From Owenia fusiformis (lineage: Eukaryota > Annelida > Polychaeta > Sabellida > Oweniidae), in NCBI GenBank assembly GCA_903813345.2, contig CAIIXF020000009.1, positions 22,469,759-22,533,758 of the forward strand: a DNA stretch of 64,000 bases, in the 5' to 3' direction. The notes below the pieces were generated by a model, which was not told the origin of the DNA, ran no database searches, and saw only the letters and a program-made list of their open reading frames with translations. Within the stretch, counting starts at the first letter, position 1, and each line of letters begins with the position of its first letter. The position numbers and the translations under genes are program-made. This document shows positions 44,196 to 53,189 of this stretch, piece by piece.

Positions 44196-45400
44196 ATGGA
44201 TTCTAGAAATGATTTAAATGAACAAGTACAAGAGGGAATGCTTCCCATACTTCCCAATGGCAAAAACTGGCACGTTTTCTTAGTCAGTGCTTCAAAGGAT
44301 CGAACATTCGCAAGGAATTTCAGTGCCCAGATGGAGGCATTTTCCTTTCGAACTATGTTACACGAAAGAGACTATATACCCGGGGTAACCGTGATTAGTA
44401 ATATCCAAATGGCAATAAGGAAATCAAAGGGAATGATACTGATTCTAACTGAAAATTTTGAAGTTAGTAATTGGTGCAAATATGAGGCGCAGCAAGGAGT
44501 CCAAGAAATGATCAACTCCAATGGTGAATTCAAAGTAATAGCGGTCCGTAGTGGAATAAGAGAAGTGCCTAGCTATTTGAAATGGCTTCCAACATTCGAG
44601 TCTAACAACCCCCACCTCGTGGATTTAATAGTCGCATATATGAATGGTAGGTTATTAACACTAACGGCAGAGAACGTTGGGGTCCTTTTGAAAGACAATT
44701 TCTTTAAAGATAGATCTTGATATCAAAAAGTTTGGACCATCCGTTGTTAAAAACACGCGTATCTCCTTAAAAAAAGTAGAAACAAAAATGATATTTCAAA
44801 GTATGTAGATTATCCGTTTTAGGTGATGAAAATATACTTGAGCGACAGACCAACCCCGATGAAGAAACACACCGTGGAGTTGTAGTCACCCACCAGCATA
44901 TACATAACACGTACAATTTCAATAATGTAGATGGCATGGTGCATATAGGTGACAATAGCATTCAAAACGTTTCAGGTGAGTTGCATGAGAAGCTCTAGGC
45001 ACTCATCACTTACTCATCGTCAACTCCCTTAATGTAAATAATATGGTGCCAATTGTTGACACTGAAGTACATTCGACATGTTTCGAATTCGATTTATATT
45101 GAAAATTAGAAAAAAAAAACTATTTTATAACAGTTACATGTTCTTATGTAAAATGTGAATTTTTCAGCTCGGGAACTTGCCTTATATCTGCAGGGTGCAA
45201 CTATTCAGAAGGATTTGACACGTGCCATCGAAATGACAGATAAAACGATCAATAGAAGCTTGGTGGTCACTCAGGATACACAAGATGGTGAATCATCACG
45301 TTTAGCTATAGGTTGTGAAGCAAATGATGCGTCTTATATTTTGTCCAATGATGTGCAGGAGCCATGGTACTCTTGGTTCATCTACTGGTTCAATGAATAA
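44196..45400 (+). CDS. TIR domain protein with a RHIM-like motif, TRIF-like layout
   Basis: Exons 44196-44646, 44823-44975, 45168-45400 with matching phases (1, 1) give 278 residues. TIR domain at about 25-150: HVFLVSASKD (26-35), LHERDYIPG (55-63, the BB-loop/box 2 position), KSKGMILILTENF (76-88), and SNWCKYE with E97. That Glu aligns with the catalytic Glu of SARM1-type TIR NADases but is also common in receptor TIRs, so it does not decide between enzyme and adaptor. Residues 181-200 read YNFNNVDGMVHIGDNSIQNV. The centre VHIGDNS resembles the RHIM core (I/V)Q(I/V/L)Gx.N, with His in place of Gln, and is close in pattern to the RIPK3 core VQVGDNN. The last 77 residues are not recognised. 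AATAAA lies 46 bases after the stop. Reading through the first donor would give a TIR-only form ending at 44720. Confidence 0.85.
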
Positions 45401-45445
45401 CTTCATTCAACATTTCAACACCAAAGAAAAAAATTAGAAAAGAAT

Positions 45446-45451
45446 AATAAA
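45446..45451 (+). promoter_or_regulatory. Poly(A) signal AATAAA of the TIR gene
   Basis: AATAAA 46 bases downstream of the TAA at 45398-45400, in an A-rich context. Confidence 0.6.
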
Positions 45452-45559
45452 AGATGAACACCCATACATGATTAGGCCTATGTAGTTGTGGTGAAATCTT
45501 AGCACTTGAGCTTTTTCTCATCATCTGCAATTCCATATATAAGGAAAGAGTTTTATTTT

Positions 45560-45645
45560 GAATGAATAAACACAAGGAGCACACGCGTCTCGAACTCGCA
45601 ACCTCGTGGTTACGGCGCCCAATCGCCTAGCCTGAACTGTTTAGA
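45560..45645 (-). mobile_element. tRNA-like SINE fragment, family 2 copy 1
   Basis: In reverse complement: box A-like GCTAGGCGATTGGGCGCCG, then GGTTGCGAGTTCGAGAC as box B, then GCTCCTTGTGTTTATTCATT. The same arrangement occurs at 59168-59240. Confidence 0.65.
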
Positions 45646-45649
45646 ACTG

Positions 45650-46005
45650 GTGATGATGCTATATCACATATATGTATCACGGATTTTTAAATCCGATAAT
45701 GGCGACACCATGGTTTTCAAAGCCGAATTTCACACTTACCATGAACTTAAAATGAACGAAGAGGCCTCTTGCAAAATTAAAAAAAAAATTACCATCCAAT
45801 AGTATACATCTTGACTTGATTGGTTTCAATAAAAAGAACTTAGTTTTAAAATGTAATTTTCTGCAAGTTGATTCCTCTTTTATTTTTCAGCCATTTTCAA
45901 CACAATATATACCAGGATGCACGCACGCAATAAAAGTCCTGCAAAAACATTATTTACATTATATTATATATATTATTATTTCAATCCTTCCGAAATCTCT
46001 TGAAA
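45650..46005. other. Spacer, nothing coding
   Basis: AT-rich, ending near the family E repeat at 46010. No recognised gene. Confidence 0.35.
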
Positions 46006-46009
46006 AATT

Positions 46010-46140
46010 ATACAAGGCATTAAAATGCAAGATGTCACTATCTGCCATTTGTTGCAAATGCCAAACGCAAAACACCAACCGCCGAACACAAAAAAGTTGG
46101 AGACTATGAAATATGTCACCACTTCCGGTGATGATATAAA
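46010..46140 (+). mobile_element. Family E repeat, copy in opposite orientation
   Basis: GCATTAAAATGCAAGATGTC, ATCTGCCATTTGTTGCAAAT, a short CAAAACACCAACCGCCGAAC array, then AAAAGTTGGAGACTATGAAA and TGTCACCACTTCCGGTGATG. This is the mirror of 18795-18965. Confidence 0.75.
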
Positions 46141-46144
46141 CATC

Positions 46145-46510
46145 TAAACATGAATGTGCTCTCCTAAGTATGATATCTGGCAGTTTCCCCCGATACTTGT
46201 AATGTCAAGTCACGCATGATCGGCAAAATAAGTCCAAACACTAAGTAATGTGCACGGTTTAGCAGCATTTCTTTTCGAGATAAAATCTATTCAGAATGGA
46301 CAGTCAGGACAGGGCACTTCATTATTTTGGCATATTCACCTGTTACGATGTAATGCCCCAGTGAAAGGTTTGAAAATGTTTACAGTATCATCATGTCATG
46401 ATTTAAAACCTGTCGAAAGAACTTGGGACCTTTGATTTTTTTGAATTTTCGCGCTCTTCAAACAACAGAGGGAGATAAATATATTTTTGTAACATGCGTT
46501 TATTAGACTG
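46145..46510. other. Spacer downstream of the astacin gene
   Basis: No ORF or repeat recognised apart from the astacin poly(A) region at its right edge. Confidence 0.35.
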
Positions 46511-46512
46511 AA

Positions 46513-46518
46513 TTTATT
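46513..46518 (-). promoter_or_regulatory. Poly(A) signal AATAAA of the astacin gene
   Basis: TTTATT on the plus strand, i.e. AATAAA on the minus strand, 29 bases downstream of the astacin stop codon. Confidence 0.55.
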
Positions 46519-46546
46519 CATATTAACTGTGATAAACATTATGTAT

Positions 46547-49500
46547 TTATCTGTTGCACTCGTAGAAGATCTGAACCCTACGGATGTCCAAAGCATCAAG
46601 TCGGGTCCTTTGACCAATATTGGCATTAGAATCACGTGGTACGATGGTCCTGACACGTCTGTTAATGGCAAATGCGTACGCACCATAGTGCATCACCGAG
46701 TTATAGTTGTAATTTGTACCCAGGAGGTCAATTCGTCCAACGGCAAGTTTTCTAAAGTTGCCTTCGGTTCCTATCAAAAAAGTAAGGATCATGTAATCAT
46801 AATTCCAAATGTAACTTTAATTACACATATAGCAATTTCTGGACGGACACGAAGATTGATTTATCATCATCAAATAAAATATTGTAGTAAAATCAAATCC
46901 GGAGTACTTGAACTATTTGTTTTCATTCTAGAAAAGTAATAGTAGTACCTCGTCTGATGTTGCTCCAGTTGATTGTGACAAAGTTATCTCTGTCACTGCG
47001 ACTCTGCTCGTGGTAGAACCCGAGAGCGTGGAGAAACTCGTGCATCACCGTCCCAATACGTTCACAACCACGTCCGATGGATAGAGTCTGGGCACCTCCA
47101 CTTCGGCCAATACGTGAGAAACATCTGGAAGCGTCAGAGACATATGTTATGTATGGTTTGCCAACCTACCCTATGTATGCACACGTTTTTTACGGGCGTG
47201 TAGGCGTTAATTACGTCTGTGCAGACGTAAAATTACGCCCATGCAGACGTAATTTACGCCCGTGTTGGCATTAATTACGCCCGTTAAGAAGTGAATTCTA
47301 TACACGTTAAAACAAATACAGGCGTAAACTAATGGCGTTAAAATGTTCTATAGCGGGAGTTAAGACATTATTTAACACGCGTTGAGAAACATCTATACGC
47401 CTGTCGAGTTTATTTTAGCGCCGTGAATTATGAACCAATCAGCATCTTGCTTACATAATGATACAATGCATTCTAACTAAAAGTGCAACTCCAAAATCCT
47501 TGAGCAAGTTAATAAGATACTCACGATTGTGCCAGGAACAACTATTGCAATTGATGGCATATGAAACATTATTTCTTTTCTGGGTATCTTGGTGCCTTAT
47601 TTGTGCAAATGTGAGAGATGTACTGAAAATAACATGTGAATGTGAATAACATGTGTTTTAACGCGTATAGAATTCAGTTCTTAACGGGCGTAATTAACGG
47701 CTACACGGGCGTAATTAACGCCTACATGGGCGTAAATTACGTCTGCACGGGCGTCATTTTACGTCTGCACGGGCGTAATTAACGCCTACACACCCGTAAA
47801 CAACGCGTGTATACATAGGGTAGGTTGGCAAACCATAGTTATGTCTATATTTCACATCACCGGTGTTATATATGTAGCCTAGTTGTCATGTTGGTGGCGT
47901 GATTATTATCGTGGGGCGTCCCGTTTTTTTTCATCGCGATTCCAGGAAAATCGCTCATTGGATTTTCTGATTTCTGATTTCGGAATAGTTAAAACAGATT
48001 GACGATGCATTGTAGCACCACTAACCCCTGCAGTCTTCGTACGAGAATGTAATCTCTCTCATTGGTCCTTGGTCTGATGTTAAGGCAAGCTCGTCCTCCG
48101 ATCGCCGTCTGTCTGTTCAATGTATTAATCCCATCCAGGATTCTCGTTCGTACCGCAGAAGCTAAAGCAAAATGAATTCTTAAATTGGTAATTCCTATGT
48201 TTTTCCTTTCTTACCAGGAAATCAATGAAGAAACGAAAGAAAACGATAGGACTACAAAAAATGGATCCTTCATATATAAGCGTAGACCATATACATTTCA
48301 AAAGTATGCAAGCGGCGATTTCAACCTTTTTGAAAATCAAGGCTATTCGGCCAAGTAGTGAAGTCATGCTTTTCAGAAAGTCGAGATGAAGAAAAACAAT
48401 TGACTCACGGAATTCAGAGTGGATGACGAATGGAACGACGCCATTTGCCCACCTACGAGCCCTGTTGGTCATGGCATTGAAGAGATCGGGACTCTGGAAG
48501 GTACATTATTAAGCATAATCTAGCTACAGGCCTTTGTGCTTCCCCCACAGACTACAACACTACACACCTCCCAAAATTGAAAAGTGTCATTGCCATACCT
48601 GTGTAGTTACGTAATGGAGGTCACGGGGGCTTGTAGGTCAATTATATCATGTAATATAGAATTTTAGAAAATGATACTACTATAAGAATAGAACGTAGAG
48701 TGTGCATATAACTGTGAAATTAGTCCTATATTTGAAGATTCAGGAAATGGATTCAGTTTCCAAGCCATCATTGAAAATACATTAATTTTGCAACGATTAC
48801 CTTTATATAACTTATGGTATGGAGTAAGGCAAAACCTCACCCCTTTCAAAATAATGACAAGAAAATATTCTTGTTAGTTGGATGGTCACTGTTTGTGCGG
48901 TTTTAACATAACTTTTGATGTTATTTCCAATGGTATATTATATATGCAGTTAATAGTGTTTGTGACGGATATGACAAAATTGCAGCTTAATTACTTCAAA
49001 ATTACAAGTTAATTGCTTCTCTGTTTTCATTATGACGTAATACCTGCTAATTACATAATAGCATATGTTTTTCCTAATATAGCATTTTTGTGAAATATTG
49101 TTTAAAGTAACAACAAAGATTAACAAATAAAGATGGTATATTTTGATTTTTTATTAATCGGAAAAATTATTGATATATCAATCTTATCAATTGTGGAAGT
49201 TGTTGAAAAATTAAGATCTATAAATGTCCACATTTTTTTAGAAAATAGGGGTGTCTATTTTTAGAACTATGTTTGAGTTTTTTAAGAAGGTCTAACATGG
49301 AATGTTGAGAACAAATGGTCTTACTCGTCTTTGTTACCCCTTTAATTGATTCGCATACACTTACATTTGGATCTTCATCAATATCACCCTCAAACTTTCC
49401 TGAAATAAATAAACCAATGTATTATGTTTAACTTTAAAATGATTCAATAAAATGTGCCATTGTTAAAATTGTATTGAAGATGTTACTTTCACTCTAAATT

Positions 49501-49689
49501 CTTATAGAAAACTTCTTCGCGGCCTTCATCTCTAAGAAACCGTACTAGAATTCAAAATTAATTCAAAAGCACGTAAGGTTTTGAAGTTTTACCAGCTCCT
49601 TCTTCTGCCAAGAGGGCTTCTTCGTCTGTTGGGTAGTGCTCGGCCGAAGCGGCGATCACTGCCAGTGTTAAAATAAACAGGACCTTCAT
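46547..49689 (-). CDS. Astacin-family (M12A) secreted zinc metalloprotease
   Basis: Exons on the minus strand: 49593-49689, 49365-49399, 48409-48493, 48026-48161, 46949-47124, 46547-46770; all phases agree, giving 250 residues. Exon 1 encodes a signal peptide (MKVLFILTLAVIAASA). A short propeptide carries FEGDIDEDPN, then NRARRWANGVVPFVI marks the pro/mature junction of astacins. RPRTNERDYI follows. The zinc site HEFLHALGFYHE is at residues 146-157 (His 146, 150, 156; catalytic Glu 147), and the Met-turn SVMHY is at 201-205. Four cysteines (GRACLN, GCFSR, GCERI, FYECNR) match the two conserved disulfides. There are no EGF, CUB or ShK domains, so this is a minimal astacin like digestive or hatching enzymes. 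The intron after exon 48026-48161 holds a foldback transposon. Confidence 0.96.
47152..47837. mobile_element. Foldback transposon in an astacin intron, with 6-bp target duplication
   Basis: Long inverted ends: TATGGTTTGCCAACCTACCC on the left pairs with GGGTAGGTTGGCAAACCATA on the right. The arms continue for about 150 bp as subterminal reiterations of GGGCGTAATTAACGCC(T/A)(A)CAC. GTTATG lies on both sides (47146-47151, 47838-47843). The central 350 bp is AT-rich and non-coding. Confidence 0.9.
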
Positions 49690-50590
49690 CTTCTCTTGTA
49701 ATTTGAAGACTGGGCTGAATTGATAACGTCGAACATATTGTACGTTTTACAATGTTTAAAATAACCCTGAACTTTTGAAAACATACAGAGTGGATTAACG
49801 GTCGTTATCATGGAAAAAAAATGGAGACTTTATTTACAGTAAGTGTGGATGATAATGATTGATTCTCTTTCCGGTTACATAGACAAAATATCCCATGTTT
49901 ATCCTAAATTACTGATGTCTAAGCCTGCATTAAACATACGTAACAATCCTAATTAACCGTCAGCATCCATGTTGGCTCGATAATTGCGGTCATGGAAATA
50001 GTTAGTCCCAAGGAAACAATCTGAATACGTTTGAGGTATGCATTGCCATTTTGCACCCGGCACTAGGTTAGTTCAACCACCAGACAATCCCATAACCTAC
50101 GATGGTCCATTGGAACACAGAGTAGAGTTGTCCCGAGTTGTTCACTCCTTCATGAGCGAACCTAGCTCTTATTGCCTCGTCCATTTCAGTTTACTCGTCT
50201 ATATTTGGAATCCTAGCTACACCCCTGTCTAATACCTGCTTGTAATTAATTGCACTGAAAAATAATATTTATCTTGTATACACAACCTATTTGGAACTGA
50301 TTGGACAGAACATAGAATATTGGACTTATTGTATAGGCCACCGTAATTTGATAAATGAAATGGGAGAGATTTGAAGTGTGAACAGATGGAACAATCGCGC
50401 CATGATTGAACTTAGTACATATATTTCTAATAATAATTTACATAATTTGACAATTGAAAGTGCAGTATATTGACTATAACATTTCGTCTATAGACCTATC
50501 GTTTTCACGAATTCTACGATTAATATTTTGGACTAACAGTCTTTTCTATGTACATCGTTTTTCAGAATGCACCCTTTTCTTTTTTCTTCA
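49690..50590. other. Spacer upstream of the astacin gene
   Basis: No gene recognised. A convincing TATA box for the astacin gene was not found. Confidence 0.4.
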
Positions 50591-50595
50591 TTATA

Positions 50596-51240
50596 CAGGG
50601 TGGGCCAAAAAACAATGCCAAGTTTAAAGAGGAATATCATACTGTCATATGGTATATGTTAAACTATGTGTTATGTATCATTTTAAAGATAAATCATTTT
50701 CCAACGACGTGACACCGTTTGATTGAAAAACTTAGAGTTAGAGGCTAAAATTGACATCAGGGTGTCATGAGCGACCCAAAAAATTATTCACTCCAGATAT
50801 CTTAATTGTTGAAAATGGAAGGAAAATTTGTATTTTGGAACCTTCAGAAGAGGTACATTTATACAAGCTTACTTCAAAATTCACCAATGATACTTATATC
50901 TTTTTAAACGAATATTAATTGTGTATTACTCAATAAAGGATGAGTCGGGATATGCTCTTTTGGTCCCTCACTAAACTGTTATATTTGATAAGTATACGCA
51001 CTCTTTCCTTAGATTTGATGCATAATGAACCCCCTGCTGAGAGTTAAAATAAGTATCCTAACAAAATACAAATAGTCGTTATTATAGAAAAAACACCAAT
51101 GGCAACATGTTTGACATGCAAAGTAGAAACAAATTAAGATACATGAAGAATTGAAAAGAAAATTATTCTTTTGAGATATATTTTAGATTTGTAAATTTTT
51201 TCAAACTTTTGAATTTCCCGCCAGTTTAATTTGAATGGGC
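50596..51240 (+). mobile_element. Possible mariner-type element, left end only
   Basis: Starts TATACAGGGTGGGCCAAAAA, a typical end of mariner-like elements with a TA flank. I could not find a matching inverted right end, so this may be a solo or truncated copy and the right limit is arbitrary. The remaining sequence is non-coding. Confidence 0.35.
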
Positions 51241-51279
51241 AAAACCAAGATGGCTGCCAGTCGCTTCACCTGGAACCAG

Positions 51280-52070
51280 TGTCATAGTTTAGGGATCGTG
51301 ATCTTTTATTTGAGGTATGCCTTCCTCTGTCTCTGTCTCCATTAGGGGAGTTGGACCTAGTGTGGGGATCGAGGTCTATATCCAGGGGAGTAAGGTGGGA
51401 ATATAGATCTAACAGTCTTGATGACTGCCTTGAGGAACTGCGACTGAGATTAGGAATTCTCAACAGTCCTTTTGGTCTTTCGTCTATTTCACCCTCATCT
51501 GCATCAGATGAGCTGCCGTCTTCAACATGAATAGTCTCATCAACAGGAGTTTTGCTGACAACAGGTTTCGTCTTATCTTATTGAATAGTGAGATACTCAG
51601 CTGTTCCTTGATCAACTTGTGTTTCTCATAAAAGTAGTTCAGTTCCCTGGCTGTAGATTTCACTTTTCTGAGTCAGTCGTTTTGGTTTCCAGCCACCTGC
51701 ATCTTTTTAAAGAACAAATCAGCTGCCTTCTGACCATCTGTCTTTTCTACTTTGACAGTAGGTTCCACATCTGGTGCTTTAATGGCATCATCACGGTCTT
51801 GAGACTCAATAGTTGTGTCTGTGGTTTATTGTTTAATATTAGGTTTCTCTGATGGGGTTGCTATTTGACACAGTTTTAGTAGTTGTAGATATTGACTCTG
51901 TTGTCACAATAGTAGATGGTGGATAAATTGAAGGTGATACCTCAGATATTAGTTCTATGGAGGTTGAACGTTGAACAGAGGACGGTGCAGTTGAAGTTGT
52001 ATGTGTAGGTTGCAGCCGGGATGCAGTGTTTCTAGATGGTGAAGTACCATCTATGGCAGAAATTTCCACA
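51280..52070 (-). pseudogene. Broken Ser/Thr/Arg-rich coding sequence, probably a processed pseudogene
   Basis: Coding-like pieces run along the minus strand without introns. They are interrupted by stops and frame changes. 51839-52069: IDGTSPSRNTASRLQPTHTT and Ser/Thr-rich sequence. About 51560-51800: KAADLFFKKMQVAGNQND, a TGA, then LRKVKSTARELNYFYEKHKL. About 51266-51520: KTPVDETIHVEDGSSSDADE, GEIDERPKGLLRIPN, and an Arg/Ser/Asp-rich end with NGDRDRGRHTSNKRSRS. The composition recalls the tail of a nuclear RS-rich protein. I cannot name the parent. Confidence 0.55.
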
Positions 52071-52147
52071 TGGCAATAGTATAGTTTCTAAATAGCAAAA
52101 TAAAGCTGAATAAAGCTGACATAATAGATGTCACCGTTGTTCATATT

Positions 52148-52558
52148 GGGCCAACCTTCCTTTGAGTTCTATGCTAAAAGCTTGCAATAGTCACTTAATT
52201 TCATGATTTATCAAAGAGTGCTAGTTAAATCTGTCTGAAACTTTGAATGGCATACTATTAAATGATCCTGTCAATGAACATATTGTGATTAAACATGAAA
52301 ATGTTGGTTGTCATACGATTAAACCATGGTTTTAAAGAATTTTAGCATAACATCAATGGAGATTTGGCCCAAGTTTTTTAAAATGTCATGGAGAATGATT
52401 TAAATGACATAAATGTGTCAATCAAAGCTATTATTGTAGGAAACATATCACAAAAGAAAGAAAAGTAAGTCATTAGAGGTAAAATGTGCAAATCTCTTAA
52501 AATCTCATGAAAAAACGAGAATTGACGAGATTTCAAAATCATTTAGAAACTCCTCTAT
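52148..52558 (+). repeat. Left arm of a large inverted repeat
   Basis: About 411 bp that is the reverse complement of 53529-53940 with moderate divergence. Landmarks: GGGCCAACCTTCCTTTGAGT, AAGCTTGCAATAGTCAC, GATTAAACATGAAAATGTTG, AATGATTTAAATGACATAAA, AAGTAAGTCATTAGAGGTAA. Together the arms bracket a 970-bp core containing the promoter and exon 1 of the mosaic protease. Confidence 0.88.
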
Positions 52559-53092
52559 TGGTTCAAATACGTCAATCTTACTGCTGCCATCATGACAGAA
52601 GCTCCTTTCTAGATCTAGAACTTAATGTTATCAGATCTAATGTTGCATCAGTATTAAAATTGTAATTCTTGAAAATCAGCTTTTCAAGATTTTTACCAGT
52701 GTGTCAATGGAGATTTGGCCCAACATTTTCAGAAAACTCCTAACTTCTTAGACCTTTAACTTTGTAATCAAAGTAGAAATAGAGCAAAAAGTTCAAGCAT
52801 GCCTTCAACCCTTTGATTGTCAAATATGAAAAATCTCCTTGAATCTCTTTATTAGCGGGCCATTAATCTTTATCAGTATACGTATTCTGAAATGCGGGAC
52901 CAAAGTAACATACTATATTAACGTTAATCGACGATTGGATTTTCTAATCACTAGCTAGAGATATCCGAAACCTTTGAACTCTTTACAAACAAATGTACCA
53001 ACAAAACTTTCTACATAAAGTTATCTATACATATACAACAATTACGATACTACTTCCTAAATCATCAAAAGAAAGGACATAATTAAAAACAA

Positions 53093-53100
53093 TATAAATA
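53093..53100 (+). promoter_or_regulatory. TATA box candidate of the mosaic protease gene
   Basis: TATAAATA 90 bases upstream of the inferred ATG at 53190, inside the core between the inverted arms. Confidence 0.45.
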
Positions 53101-53189
53101 GTTCTGTGTTTCGACTTTCAACAAATTTGGAAATGCACGAGGCTGACTTGTAGATTCTTTGAATAATATTTTGAGGAAAGTCGTTCACA

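Noticed and set aside
44775-44975. Minus-strand ORF opposite the RHIM exon
   Set aside because: The plus-strand reading has matching splice phases on both sides. The minus reading has none.
46529-46939. 136-codon plus-strand ORF
   Set aside because: Antisense shadow of the last astacin exon.
50596-50640. Complete mariner transposon
   Set aside because: Only a left-type end is visible. No inverted right end or transposase was found.
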